Assembly: GCA_937890595.1 (NCBI GenBank)
Contig: CALADM010000036.1
Coordinates: forward strand, 1-64,000
From: CAJMNU01 sp905214855
GTDB lineage: Bacteria; Bacillota; Clostridia; Lachnospirales; Lachnospiraceae
Direction: 5' to 3'
Length of the DNA stretch: 64,000 nucleotides
The position numbers and the translations under genes are program-made. The notes below the pieces were generated by a model that saw only the letters and a list, made by a program, of their open reading frames with translations, had not been told where the DNA came from and ran no database searches. Position 1 is the stretch's first letter. Every line of letters begins with the position of its first letter. Below, one piece after another: positions 17,033 to 26,742 of this stretch.

Positions 17033-19510
17033 TCACGTATTTGTAAAGAACAGGCATATATAATTGTTCCCCCAACGCTCAAAATCACTCTGTACAGTCT
17101 CAACTGCAAAACGGTTGATCTCTCCTGTATCCAGACTTATTATCTGCACAGAAGAAGAGTCATATCCCACAATCAGCATCATCTTTCCAGTGTCTTCTAT
17201 CACAGCCACTGGATATCCTAGATCCACATAAAAAAGTACCTGTTCTAATGTACAGTCTCTTGCATCCAGCAGAAGCATTCCTTCCTCATACTCCCCACTG
17301 CCTGTAAAATTCTCTATGCCGTATTGTGCCTGCGTAAAAACTTCCATCGGATTGCGGATCGTTTTGGAAGAACTGCGGCTTCCTCTGATCCAAAGAACAT
17401 TTTGATCTTGATCTGTCACAATTCCCATATGATCATATGCCATCTTTACCGCATCTGAAAAGATCGTGTACTCTCCCAGCATATGTCCTCCTGCATATGC
17501 ATAAAAAGTCATAGAACCTACTTTATTATTTGCTTTTAAGATCAGATCCTCAACTCTTTCTTTTTCCACTTTTCTTGGTGCCTGATAGCTCATACTCTTA
17601 TCTGGAGCAATTTCTGCAGGGAGTGATACAAAATACACTCTTCCCTGTTCCTCAGAAGAATACCATCCAATACCATTCTCTGTCTTTTCTTCCAGAGCCT
17701 CATTGCTCACCAAAGTATCCTCGTCTTTTTTGATATAAATGCCACTTTCATTTTTTACAGAACGCATCATATGAATCCGACTGCCATCCACCAAAACATC
17801 AGTCAAATATAGATTGTCTTTCTCATAGTGTGCTTCCACTGTTGTCTGTGCATCCGCAACCTCCAACGCATACATCGGGATCTCTGAAAGCTGTCCACAA
17901 ATATAGATACTGTCATCTAAATGTGCAAGACCATAAACAACATCATTTCCGACAAATCCTAATGTTCTTAGCAAAATCTCCTCTCCCTTAAAGATCTCTC
18001 TTTTTTCGCCTGTTTCCAGATTCATCAGATTTATCCGATTACACTGTGCAATGTCTGTATGGCTCTGCCATGCCAACATGCTTTTATCCTGACTGACACA
18101 AAAACTGTCATCCGTAAGTGCATCTGCAATGACCAGATATTCACCGCTTGTCAGATCGATCCCATAAATTCCATGATCATAATACAAATAGAAGATCCCT
18201 TGACTGCTCAGATAAGTAAGTCGTTCTATATCTTCTTTCAAAGCCTCATATGGCTGATCGGAAAGGATAAAAAAACGTTCTTTTAAAACCCGACTGTCAT
18301 GATCATATTGATAGTATGTGATCCCACTTTGTCCCTCATGTTCTCCCCGATTCATATATCCATATACTAAAAAATCGGTCTTTCCGTCATCTGATGCCCG
18401 CAGGATCTTGATTCCATGCTGTTCAAATCCATTTCTCAATTCATCTTCACTGTGATCTCTGAAAGAAAAGATTTTGTATGCTCTTTTATTCTTACTGTCA
18501 TATGACCACAATTCCCTATTTGCCAAAAATACGGTGTATTGTTTGGAAGGACTGGATATCACCTGCAAGTTACTTCCATCTGAAACACCCAGAAGAATCC
18601 GTTTTCCGGAAAACAGATTTTCCTCTCCCTCAAAGATCTGGTTCATGGTACGGTTATAATCCATCATATAGATTCTCTGTGAACTCCAACGCATCGTAAA
18701 ATCTTCTATGATTTCATATGTTTTTGTTCCTGTCTCACTTTCTTCTCCCACGAGATAACGTAACTTTACTGTAGCAAGACTGCCATTCAATTCAGCAAGT
18801 GTTGTATAGACAGGACTGGTTCTCTGAACCTGCATATTTCCCCATGTAATCTGAGAAAAGCTGGAATGGATTGTGACATGTCCTAAAGAAGCAGTATCCG
18901 CAGAGTTGTCGCTCTCCAAATAAGTTACCAATTCTCCTGATCTTTCCGGATCAAACGTGCGATCTGAAAAGCTGATCGCTAAATCTACCATTTCTTGTAC
19001 TTGTTCCTGTTTTGTCTGTACAATTCTGGTTGTGTAGTAAAGTTTGGGAAGCTGCTCTGCATGAAGTATAATGGAAAGTCGATACTCCCTTCCCTCTGTC
19101 AAGAGATTCTGGATTGGCAAAACCGCATACACTCTTCCATCTTCCTGTTCCTGCAGATCAGCCACCTCTGTTCTCTCGATCAAACGCTCTCCATCCAAAC
19201 TTCGGATTTCATAAGAAAGTCCTTCTATCTGTTTTTCTCTCTTCTCTATATAGATCCCCAGTTTCCGATCCTCTGGAAGCACTGTCAGATTTTCTCTGGA
19301 AGCTCCCGGATCCATCTGAGTTCTATATCCGTGCAGATGATTCATCTCCCTGCCTAACATCTGTATAGAAACTGTCGGAAAATCAGCTTCTTCCAGAGAA
19401 GTATACAGTGTTTGTGGTGTATCCTCTTTTTGAAACCATATAAAATAAACAGCAATTGCAACAAAAAAGATTGCTATTAAAATTGCTGCGCGTTTCAAAT
19501 ATACTTTCAT
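17033..19510 (-). CDS. Large membrane-anchored extracytoplasmic protein, unknown
   Basis: The 825-residue product has an N-terminal membrane anchor (about 8-27) and the rest outside the cell. It is rich in beta-strand-like segments; the middle (about 290-620) contains repeated short units ending in patterns such as LWSYDSKNKRAYKIFSF and MLAWQSHTDIAQCNRINLMN, which suggests a beta-propeller. The last 130 residues (LEQVLFYVDLGYPVAVIED, then MMLIVGYDSSSVQIIS) resemble a C39-like papain-fold domain, but the expected catalytic His before IVGYD is replaced. This is inference from pattern, not a firm family match. AAAGGA precedes the ATG. It seems monocistronic. Confidence 0.75.
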   Translation of the reverse strand: MKVYLKRAAILIAIFFVAIAVYFIWFQKEDTPQTLYTSLEEADFPTVSIQMLGREMNHLHGYRTQMDPGASRENLTVLPEDRKLGIYIEKREKQIEGLSYEIRSLDGERLIERTEVADLQEQEDGRVYAVLPIQNLLTEGREYRLSIILHAEQLPKLYYTTRIVQTKQEQVQEMVDLAISFSDRTFDPERSGELVTYLESDNSADTASLGHVTIHSSFSQITWGNMQVQRTSPVYTTLAELNGSLATVKLRYLVGEESETGTKTYEIIEDFTMRWSSQRIYMMDYNRTMNQIFEGEENLFSGKRILLGVSDGSNLQVISSPSKQYTVFLANRELWSYDSKNKRAYKIFSFRDHSEDELRNGFEQHGIKILRASDDGKTDFLVYGYMNRGEHEGQSGITYYQYDHDSRVLKERFFILSDQPYEALKEDIERLTYLSSQGIFYLYYDHGIYGIDLTSGEYLVIADALTDDSFCVSQDKSMLAWQSHTDIAQCNRINLMNLETGEKREIFKGEEILLRTLGFVGNDVVYGLAHLDDSIYICGQLSEIPMYALEVADAQTTVEAHYEKDNLYLTDVLVDGSRIHMMRSVKNESGIYIKKDEDTLVSNEALEEKTENGIGWYSSEEQGRVYFVSLPAEIAPDKSMSYQAPRKVEKERVEDLILKANNKVGSMTFYAYAGGHMLGEYTIFSDAVKMAYDHMGIVTDQDQNVLWIRGSRSSSKTIRNPMEVFTQAQYGIENFTGSGEYEEGMLLLDARDCTLEQVLFYVDLGYPVAVIEDTGKMMLIVGYDSSSVQIISLDTGEINRFAVETVQSDFERWGNNYICLFFTNT

Positions 19511-19814
19511 GTATTCTTTTTCCTTTCTGACAATCTTCCCCTATCTGCCTCATCACTTATATATACTATCTTTTTCTCCTAGTTTGATTTACAAATTTAT
19601 GCTCTCCCAACATCACATCATACGGATAAGGCAGCAAACCATACGGTTTACCCGCCTGCCCACATGATATTTTCCCTATTTTATACGTTTCTCACAAAAA
19701 GTACAAGGGTTTTATGTAAAAAAAGACCTGCAGAATATCCATCTTTCTGCAGATCTTTTTCACTCTTTACTCATATTCAGGTAAAAAACACATCTTTCCA
19801 CTCACCTGCTGTAT
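19511..19814. other. Intergenic stretch
   Basis: No gene seen. It holds the terminator of the nucleotidyltransferase gene (19724-19756) and a nested palindrome near 19630-19660 (GGCAG ... CTGCC around AAACCATACGGTTT), upstream of the 825-residue protein gene; its role is unknown. Confidence 0.5.
19724..19756 (-). terminator. Intrinsic terminator
   Basis: Minus-strand stem AGATCTGCAGAAAG / TATTCTGCAGGTCT followed by TTTTTTTAC, about 60 bases after the stop of the nucleotidyltransferase gene. Confidence 0.85.
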
Positions 19815-20741
19815 TTATTTTTGATACAGGTTTTCTTTATAAATCCCACGTGCGATCAACTTACGGATCGCTGTCACAACCGCAGCTTTATCTTCTTTGT
19901 AGGTTACTCCAAACCATTTGTCTCTGGTCTCCAGCAAAGAAACTTTTGCCTTTCCTTCTTTTACCAGCTTATCAATGATCTTTGGAAGAAGATACTCTGC
20001 CTTCAGATCTCCTTCTGGAATCTCATCCAAAAATTCTGGGAATCCTTTTTCCAATTCATCAAGGAAACGTGCCGGCAGTCCCCACATGTTCATAGATACA
20101 TGCTGATCTTTGCTTACTTCTACCGGATCACCATTGTCATCCACTGCCTTGAGTCCGTCTTCTGTCATCTGAATCTCATATGTCTCAGTTACTTCCTTTA
20201 AAGTTCCATCTTCATTCAGCTGGCATACACCACGAGTTACACCGCCATTTTCACTTAATGTATTGGCAAGGATAAAACCACCCATGCAAATGTCATATAC
20301 ATCGCTGTTTTCATCCATCTTATTTACCATGTAGTTGTGGATTTTCAAAAATCCCTCTTTTCCATAGTAATCATCTGCATTGATAACTAAAAATGGTTCA
20401 TTTACCAATCCTTTAATGCTCAAAACAGCCTGACCTGTTCCCCATGGTTTCTTTCTTCCTTCTGGTACTTGATAACTCTCTGGAAGATTTTCCAGTTCTT
20501 GGAATGCATACTCTACTTTAGCGATCTTCTCAATACGGTTTCCGATCACTTCTTTAAAGTCCTTTTCCAAATCTTTACGAATGATAAACACGATCTTATT
20601 GAAACCTGCTTCCAATGCATCATGGATCGAATAATCCATAATGATCTCCCCATTCGGTCCGATCGGTGCCAACTGTTTGATTCCGCCGCCGAATCTGCTT
20701 CCGATTCCGGCTGCCATGATTACCAATGTTGTATCCTTCAT
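19815..20741 (-). CDS. Sugar-1-phosphate nucleotidyltransferase family protein
   Basis: A 308-residue cytosolic protein with the nucleotidyltransferase fold. The N-terminal signature MAAGIGSRFGGGIKQL (9-24) is the nucleotide-binding loop with its Arg, and FLVINADDYYG holds the metal-binding Asp. PWGTGQAVL matches the GT-A nucleotide sugar pyrophosphorylase pattern. The family transfers nucleotidyl groups to sugar phosphates, typically for glycan precursors, but no glycan cluster is adjacent, so the substrate is unknown. GGGGGAAG precedes the start. Confidence 0.85.
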   Translation of the reverse strand: MKDTTLVIMAAGIGSRFGGGIKQLAPIGPNGEIIMDYSIHDALEAGFNKIVFIIRKDLEKDFKEVIGNRIEKIAKVEYAFQELENLPESYQVPEGRKKPWGTGQAVLSIKGLVNEPFLVINADDYYGKEGFLKIHNYMVNKMDENSDVYDICMGGFILANTLSENGGVTRGVCQLNEDGTLKEVTETYEIQMTEDGLKAVDDNGDPVEVSKDQHVSMNMWGLPARFLDELEKGFPEFLDEIPEGDLKAEYLLPKIIDKLVKEGKAKVSLLETRDKWFGVTYKEDKAAVVTAIRKLIARGIYKENLYQK

Positions 20742-20868
20742 ATTCTGGCTTCCCCCTCTTTTTTATTATCATAACTGCTTTTGCCCTTGCAAAACCGGTC
20801 CATTTTTTAGTAAATTCAGTGTATCACAATTTATTCAATTACACAATCTATAATTACTATTGTATCAA

Positions 20869-20914
20869 AAAAAGGACGCTGCTGTTTTGGTCATGATACA
20901 GCAATCGTCCTTTT
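20869..20914 (-). terminator. Intrinsic terminator of ATP synthase operon
   Basis: Minus-strand stem AAAAGGACGATTGCTGT / ACAGCAGCGTCCTTTT followed by TTT, 38 bases after the atpC stop. Confidence 0.92.
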
Positions 20915-20951
20915 ATTTTTCTGGTATCCATATCTGGACAGCCCGATTTTA

Positions 20952-21350
20952 TTATTTTGTAAGTCCAAGTCTTGTGAGAGAACGTTTCAATGCCATCTCT
21001 GCCCTTGCCACATCAATTCCTCCTGAATTGGAAGAAAGTCGTCTCTCCGCACGAACTTTTGCTTCTTCTGCACGCTTTCTATCAATCTCCTCTGGCCACT
21101 CCACTGCTTCCGCAAGGATTGTCACCTGTTCTGGAAGGATTTCCACAAAACCAGCGTGCAGAGCTGCCTTTTTGATGTCCCCCGCCTCATGGAGACGAAG
21201 CACTCCGGGAGCAAGAATCACGGTAAGCGGGATATGGTTTTTATAAATTCCCATCTCCCCCTCTGTCCCTGTGAACTCCACCATGGAAACCTCTCCCTCA
21301 TAAAATGTTCTGTCTGGAGTGATCACCTTTACACTAAACATCTCTGCCAT
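20952..21350 (-). CDS. atpC: F1Fo ATP synthase subunit epsilon
   Basis: Central-stalk subunit that regulates F1 rotation. The 132-residue protein has the N-terminal beta-sandwich (MFSVKVITPDRTFYEG, EGEMGIYKNHIPL) and two C-terminal helices (EIDRKRAEEAKVRAERRL). Last gene of the ATP synthase operon, 12 bases after atpD, with AGGAGG before its ATG and the operon terminator after it. Confidence 0.96.
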   Translation of the reverse strand: MAEMFSVKVITPDRTFYEGEVSMVEFTGTEGEMGIYKNHIPLTVILAPGVLRLHEAGDIKKAALHAGFVEILPEQVTILAEAVEWPEEIDRKRAEEAKVRAERRLSSNSGGIDVARAEMALKRSLTRLGLTK

Positions 21351-21362
21351 ATCCTGACCTCC

Positions 21363-22754
21363 TTATTTTACGCGGGCCAGAACATCATCCATATTCCCTG
21401 CGTTCAAGAACAGATTTTCAGGAATATCATCATGTTTTCCATCCAAAATTTCCTTAAATCCCTGTATTGTCTCGCTCAAAGGAACATAACGTCCCTCAAG
21501 TCCGGTAAACTGACCTGCCACAAAGAATGGCTGGGACAAGAATCTTTGTACCTTTCTTGCACGGGAAACCACAAGTTTATCTTCTTCTGAAAGTTCATCC
21601 ATACCCAACATGGCAATGATATCCTGCAATTCCTTATATCTTTGCAGAATTTCCTGAACACCACGCGCTACACGGTAATGCTCTTCTCCGACAATACGTG
21701 GATCAAGAATACGGGATGTGGATTCCAAAGGATCTACCGCCGGATAAATACCAAGTTCTACGATGGAACGACTTAATACAGTCGTCGCATCCAAATGTGC
21801 AAAAGTATTCGCCGGAGCCGGATCAGTAAGGTCATCCGCCGGCACATAAACTGCCTGAACAGAGGTGATAGAGCCATTCTTTGTTGAAGTGATTCTCTCC
21901 TGAAGAGCACCCATCTCTGTCTGCAAAGTAGGCTGATATCCTACAGCAGAAGGCATACGTCCCAACAAAGCAGAAACTTCAGAACCTGCCTGAGTAAAAC
22001 GGAAAATATTATCAATAAACAAAAGTACATCTTTTCCGCCTTTGTCACGGAAGTATTCTGCCATTGTCAGTCCTGTAAGTCCTACTCTCATACGAGCACC
22101 CGGTGGTTCATTCATCTGACCAAAAACCATGGTAGTTTTATTAATAACTCCAGATTCTTTCATTTCATAGTATAAGTCATTTCCCTCACGGGTACGCTCT
22201 CCAACGCCAGTAAATACGGAATATCCGCCATGCTCTGTAGCAATATTACGGATCAACTCCTGAATCAAAACTGTTTTTCCTACGCCAGCACCGCCAAAAA
22301 GACCGATTTTACCACCTTTTTGATATGGACAAAGCAGATCCACAACCTTGATTCCTGTCTCCAAGATTTCTGTTTCTGTGGACTGCTCCTCAAATGTAGG
22401 CGCTTTACGGTGGATTGGAAGATACTCTGTCACTTCCGGCTGAGGTTTATTGTCGATCGTCTCTCCCAATACGTTGAAAATACGACCCAAAGTATTTTCT
22501 CCAACAGGCACGCTGATCGGCGCTCCTGTCGCCACTGCATCCATTCCACGGACAAGACCATCTGTTGGTCCCATAGCAATACAGCGGACCGTATCATCAC
22601 CCAAATGTTGGGAAACCTCCACAGTCAGTGTGTTCCCATCTTCAAGCGGCACACGGACTGCCTCATTGATCTCTGGCAGCTTGCCCTGGCTGAATTTAAT
22701 ATCTAAAACCGCACTGATAATCTGTGTGATTTTACCGATGTTTTGTTCTGCCAT
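21363..22754 (-). CDS. atpD: F1Fo ATP synthase subunit beta
   Basis: Catalytic F1 subunit. The 463 residues include Walker A GGAGVGKT, the catalytic GERTREGNDLYYEM, VLLFIDNIFRFTQAG (Walker B) and the DELSEED-like loop MDELSEEDKLVV. The start is set at the family-typical MAEQNIGK (22754); a further ATG ten codons upstream is in frame and preceded by AAAGGGG, so a slightly longer product is possible. A 120-base gap separates it from atpG, longer than elsewhere in the operon. Confidence 0.97.
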   Translation of the reverse strand: MAEQNIGKITQIISAVLDIKFSQGKLPEINEAVRVPLEDGNTLTVEVSQHLGDDTVRCIAMGPTDGLVRGMDAVATGAPISVPVGENTLGRIFNVLGETIDNKPQPEVTEYLPIHRKAPTFEEQSTETEILETGIKVVDLLCPYQKGGKIGLFGGAGVGKTVLIQELIRNIATEHGGYSVFTGVGERTREGNDLYYEMKESGVINKTTMVFGQMNEPPGARMRVGLTGLTMAEYFRDKGGKDVLLFIDNIFRFTQAGSEVSALLGRMPSAVGYQPTLQTEMGALQERITSTKNGSITSVQAVYVPADDLTDPAPANTFAHLDATTVLSRSIVELGIYPAVDPLESTSRILDPRIVGEEHYRVARGVQEILQRYKELQDIIAMLGMDELSEEDKLVVSRARKVQRFLSQPFFVAGQFTGLEGRYVPLSETIQGFKEILDGKHDDIPENLFLNAGNMDDVLARVK

Positions 22755-22876
22755 CCTTGTTCTGCTACTAAAAAACATATACACAAGTGTATATAATAGC
22801 TTTCCCCTTTCATAATATTTTTTTCTTTTTATTTACCCTTTGTTCGGGTCAGACACGAAACGGGGTTTCTTCACGA

Positions 22877-23743
22877 TCATCCCTCGATTGCATTTGCTCC
22901 CGCAATAATCTCTGTTAACTCCTGTGTGATCGCTCCCTGACGGGCACGATTATACTGCAAACTCAAACCTGCGATCATTTCTTCCGCATTGCTGGTCGCA
23001 TTATCCATTGCATTCATACGCGCACCATTCTCACTCGCTACTGCTTCCATCATGGCACCATAAACCATACTGCCGATATATTTAGGAATAATGGCATTCA
23101 ATGCTTCCTCTTCATTTGGTTCGTAATTCATAGGAGCTGCCGGACCCGCTGCCTTTGTCTCTTGTTCACGCTCTTCCAATGTCACTGGAAGCAGCTTGAT
23201 CAATTTAGGGACATGGACAACTGTATTTTTAAATGAGGTATAAGCCAGATAAATCTCACTGACTTCCCCCTTCTGAAAAGCATCTAAAAGAGTCCTTGTA
23301 ATCTCTACTGCATCCGAATATAACGGATCATTGATCACATCGGAATAGTCTCCTCCAATCTCATATCCTTTTCTGGCAAGACCATCTCTTCCTTTTCTGC
23401 CCACCGCATAAATCGTAGTCTCATCAGGTGTCATTCCACTCCCCATGATCAGACGGATGATATTGGCATTATAACCTCCTGCCAGACCTCGATTTGAAGT
23501 GATGGCAATCACCGCTTTTTTTCCATTTTCTCCCGGAGTCAGATAGGGATGCTGGATCCCTCCTGACTTCTCCAACATTGCACGGATCGTCTGATACATC
23601 ATATCAAAGTATGGTTTTGTTGTCTCCGCTTTTGTTCGGGATTTCTGCAATTTAACGGTAGACACAAGTTTCATGGCTTTTGTGATCTGTTCTGTACTCT
23701 GGATACTCTCTTTTCTGCGTTTAATATCTCTCATGGATGCCAT
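22877..23743 (-). CDS. atpG: F1Fo ATP synthase subunit gamma
   Basis: Rotor shaft of F1. The 288-residue protein has the long N- and C-terminal helices that form the coiled coil (MRDIKRRKESIQSTEQITKA at the N-terminus; LSLQYNRARQGAITQELTEI at the C-terminus) and ITSNRGLAGGYNANI. It starts 15 bases after the atpA stop, with CAGGTGAG upstream of the ATG. Confidence 0.96.
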   Translation of the reverse strand: MASMRDIKRRKESIQSTEQITKAMKLVSTVKLQKSRTKAETTKPYFDMMYQTIRAMLEKSGGIQHPYLTPGENGKKAVIAITSNRGLAGGYNANIIRLIMGSGMTPDETTIYAVGRKGRDGLARKGYEIGGDYSDVINDPLYSDAVEITRTLLDAFQKGEVSEIYLAYTSFKNTVVHVPKLIKLLPVTLEEREQETKAAGPAAPMNYEPNEEEALNAIIPKYIGSMVYGAMMEAVASENGARMNAMDNATSNAEEMIAGLSLQYNRARQGAITQELTEIIAGANAIEG

Positions 23744-23758
23744 GACATCTCACCTGCC

Positions 23759-25264
23759 TTATAAAAACTGTGCCTTGCACTCTGTGATCGCTTTCTTCAG
23801 TTTCTCCTCCGTCTCTTCAGAAAGCACCTTTTTCTCTCGGATATCAGACGGGATCTCAGGATACTTACTGTCAATAAAACGGAACAATTCTTTTTCAAAT
23901 TCCAAAATGCGCTCTGTCGGCACATCCAGAAGGTATTTTTGAGTTGCCGCATAAATAATGATAACCTGATACTCTACTGGCATTGGCTGATACTGCGGCT
24001 GTTTTAATACTTCACGGATTCTCTCTCCCTGAGCCAGCTGTTCCTTTGTACTGGAATCCAGTTCAGAACCAAACTGTGCAAAAGAAGCAAGTTCTCTGTA
24101 CTGTGCAAGCTCCACACGGATCGGAGCTGCAATCTTCTTGATCGCCTTGATCTGCGCAGCACCACCTACACGGGATACAGAAAGACCTGCATTGATCGCT
24201 GGGCGGAATCCAGAGTTGAACATTTCTGTCTCAAGATAGATCTGTCCATCTGTAATAGAAATTACGTTTGTTGGAATATATGCTGAAACATCCCCTGCCT
24301 GTGTCTCAATGATTGGCAGAGCTGTCAAAGAACCACCACCCAACTCATCAGAAAGGCGGCTTGCACGCTCCAACAATCTGGAATGCAGATAGAAAACATC
24401 ACCCGGATAAGCCTCACGGCCCGGTGGTCTCTTGAGCAGAAGGGAAAGGGTACGGTAAGCTGCTGCATGTTTGCTCAGGTCATCATATACAACCAGAACA
24501 TCCTCACCATTTTCCATCCATTCTTCTCCCATTGCACAGCCGGAATACGGAGCAATATACTGCAATGGAGCTAAGTCAGATGCTGTAGATACTACAATCG
24601 TAGTATAATCCATTGCACCAAACTCTTCTAATGTTTTTACAATAGATGCAACTGTAGATGCTTTTTGTCCAATTGCAACATAAATACAGTGTACACCCTG
24701 CCCCTTCTGATTGATGATCGTATCAATAGCGATCGCCGTTTTTCCTGTTTGACGGTCACCAATGATCAGCTCACGCTGTCCACGTCCAATCGGGATCATG
24801 GCATCGATCGCCTTGATTCCTGTCTGAAGCGGAGTATCTACAGATTTTCTTTCAATTACGCCATGAGCGACACGCTCAATACGGCGATATTTGTCTGTGT
24901 GGATCGGTCCTTTTCCATCAATTGGCTGCCCTAATGCATTTACAACACGTCCGGTCATACAATCACCTACCGGAACTTCAACAACACGTCCGGTTGTCTT
25001 TACCGTGTCACCTTCATTGATGTTTCTTCTATCTCCAAGCAATACAGCACCTACATTGTCCTCCTCCAGGTTCAGTACCATACCGTAAATCTCACCTGGG
25101 AATTCCAGAAGCTCTCCCTGCATCGCTTTCTCAAGACCATGGATACGCGCAATCCCATCTGCAACCTGGATTACAGTACCCACATCAGACACTTCCAGTT
25201 TGGCTGCATATCTTTCGATCTGCTCTTTGATCACCGAACTGATTTCTTCTGGTCTCAAATTCAT
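23759..25264 (-). CDS. atpA: F1Fo ATP synthase subunit alpha
   Basis: Non-catalytic nucleotide-binding F1 subunit. The 501-residue protein has Walker A GDRQTGKT, the arginine-finger region VSRVGGAAQIKAIKKIA, and an N-terminal beta-barrel (VSDVGTVIQVADGIARIHGL). Length matches the family. AGAAGGTG lies about 11 bases before the ATG, and a 42-base gap separates it from atpH. Confidence 0.97.
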   Translation of the reverse strand: MNLRPEEISSVIKEQIERYAAKLEVSDVGTVIQVADGIARIHGLEKAMQGELLEFPGEIYGMVLNLEEDNVGAVLLGDRRNINEGDTVKTTGRVVEVPVGDCMTGRVVNALGQPIDGKGPIHTDKYRRIERVAHGVIERKSVDTPLQTGIKAIDAMIPIGRGQRELIIGDRQTGKTAIAIDTIINQKGQGVHCIYVAIGQKASTVASIVKTLEEFGAMDYTTIVVSTASDLAPLQYIAPYSGCAMGEEWMENGEDVLVVYDDLSKHAAAYRTLSLLLKRPPGREAYPGDVFYLHSRLLERASRLSDELGGGSLTALPIIETQAGDVSAYIPTNVISITDGQIYLETEMFNSGFRPAINAGLSVSRVGGAAQIKAIKKIAAPIRVELAQYRELASFAQFGSELDSSTKEQLAQGERIREVLKQPQYQPMPVEYQVIIIYAATQKYLLDVPTERILEFEKELFRFIDSKYPEIPSDIREKKVLSEETEEKLKKAITECKAQFL

Positions 25265-25306
25265 TCAGGTTTGCACCTTCTTTCTTTTTATAGTCCTACG
25301 AGGACA

Positions 25307-25855
25307 TCATGTAAGCTGTAGCTTCATCAGCTCCCGCTTCATCTCCTCTAATTTTGTTCGGATACTGCTGTCCACAACCCGATCCCCAATGCGGATCACA
25401 AGTCCACCAATAAGAGATGAATCCACATGGTAATCAATCTCCAACTCTAAAAATTGAGTTGTCTTCAACAGTTTCTCCCTGATACGGGCTTTCTGCCCAT
25501 CGTCTAATTCTATGGCACTTGTCACGCAAACAACGCCAATTTTCTTATATTCCTTGACCTTCGCAATAAAATAATCCAAAATGCGCAGGATCTCTTTTTG
25601 CCTTCCTTTATCCACTATAATGGTCAGAAACCCCATTAAATCATCGCAAATCCGCCCGGAAAACACATTTTCCATCACAGAGATCTTCTCTTCTTTGACA
25701 ACTTTCGGATGGTTCAGAAACTGCATTAAATCTTCATTCTCTAAGCATACGTTTCTTAGCGTTTTTGCTTCTTCAAACAAAAGATCCACTTTCTGTTTTT
25801 CCACGGCTTCTGCAAACAGGGCATCTCCATATACTTTTGCCACTAGCTTTGCCAT
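25307..25855 (-). CDS. atpH: F1Fo ATP synthase subunit delta
   Basis: Joins the peripheral stalk to F1. The 182-residue protein has the six-helix N-terminal domain (AKVYGDALFAEAVEKQ) and the conserved C-terminal block DYHVDSSLIGGLVIRIGDRV. It overlaps the atpF 3' end by 13 bases, so the two are translationally coupled; GGTGAGG precedes the ATG. Confidence 0.95.
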   Translation of the reverse strand: MAKLVAKVYGDALFAEAVEKQKVDLLFEEAKTLRNVCLENEDLMQFLNHPKVVKEEKISVMENVFSGRICDDLMGFLTIIVDKGRQKEILRILDYFIAKVKEYKKIGVVCVTSAIELDDGQKARIREKLLKTTQFLELEIDYHVDSSLIGGLVIRIGDRVVDSSIRTKLEEMKRELMKLQLT

Positions 25856-26358
25856 GTATCCTCACCTATCTCCTTCAATGTCTCCTCAACGAGAGAATCC
25901 TGGATTTGGGTATTAATGGATGCTGCCACAGCTTTTCCTGCCATCAGGGAAGCTACGGAGATCATCTCCTGTTTCATCTCATCCAGAGCTTTTTTCTTTT
26001 CCAGCACAATTTCATGATTTGCACGCTCTATGATGCGGGAAGCCTCCATTTTTGCCTCCTCTACAATCTCCGTCTCACGTTTTTTTGCCCTCTTGCGGGC
26101 ATCCTCCAGAATCTCTTCTGCCTCGCGGTTGATATCACGCAGCTTTGCCTCATATTCTGCCTGTAAAGCCCTAGCATTCTCTTTGCTTGTCTTTGCTGTG
26201 TCCAGATCATTTGCGATCAGTTCCTGACGTTTTGCCAAAAACTGTCTGACCGGATTAAATAACAGATAAGACAGGGCGAAGAACAGGACAAATACGCTGA
26301 TTCCTGTGATGACAGCATCATTGATCATCTGCCAGTCAAATCCTAATAACCGTTCCAA
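25843..26358 (-). CDS. atpF: F1Fo ATP synthase subunit b
   Basis: Peripheral-stalk subunit: one N-terminal membrane helix (about 13-33), then a long, charged, heptad-like helix (AEYEAKLRDINREAEEILED and onward). 171 residues. The start codon is TTG at 26356-26358, preceded by GAGGAGG; the next ATG (MINDAV) would cut into the membrane helix and has no site. The subunit dimerises and binds delta and a. Confidence 0.94.
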   Translation of the reverse strand: MERLLGFDWQMINDAVITGISVFVLFFALSYLLFNPVRQFLAKRQELIANDLDTAKTSKENARALQAEYEAKLRDINREAEEILEDARKRAKKRETEIVEEAKMEASRIIERANHEIVLEKKKALDEMKQEMISVASLMAGKAVAASINTQIQDSLVEETLKEIGEDTWQS

Positions 26359-26395
26359 GTTCCCGCCTCCTCTTGTTCTTTTTTTGTCCTACTGT

Positions 26396-26653
26396 TTATG
26401 AAAATGGCTTTAAGAACATCAGGATAGCGGCAACTGCGAAACCATAAAGACCTGTCGTCTCGGCTACGGCCTGACCTAAAAGCATAGTGGACTGGATCTC
26501 AGAACGTGCGCCTGGATTGCGTCCTACAGCTGCTGCAGCATGACCTGCCGCAATACCCTGTCCTACACCAGGTCCGATACCTGCGATCATTGCAAGACCA
26601 GCACCAATTGCGGAACAACCTAAAATAAAAGCCTCACTGGAAATACCATTCAT
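26396..26653 (-). CDS. atpE: F1Fo ATP synthase subunit c, Na+-type signature
   Basis: Forms the membrane rotor ring. The 85-residue protein has two membrane helices joined by the polar loop GRNPGARSE. The ion-binding residues are Gln32 in GVGQG, Val63, Glu65, Thr66, Thr67 and Tyr70 in QAVAETTGLYG. The same positions in the Ilyobacter tartaricus Na+ ATP synthase are Gln32, Val63, Glu65, Ser66, Thr67 and Tyr70, so a Na+-coupled enzyme is likely; Thr replaces Ser66 but keeps the hydroxyl. AGGAGG precedes the ATG. Confidence 0.96.
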   Translation of the reverse strand: MNGISSEAFILGCSAIGAGLAMIAGIGPGVGQGIAAGHAAAAVGRNPGARSEIQSTMLLGQAVAETTGLYGFAVAAILMFLKPFS

Positions 26654-26742
26654 ATTAAATTCCTCCTGTTATTTACATTTTCTCTTCCAGCTGCATCAAA
26701 GTCAGCTGGGGTACTATTTTACTGTGACATATGCTGTTTTTA

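Noticed and set aside
22785..22876. Palindromic gap between atpG and atpD
   Set aside because: CGTGAAGAAAC / GTTTCGTG is short, inside the operon, and lacks the TGGGGAGTGTC tail, so it was not counted with the IS-end-like palindromes.
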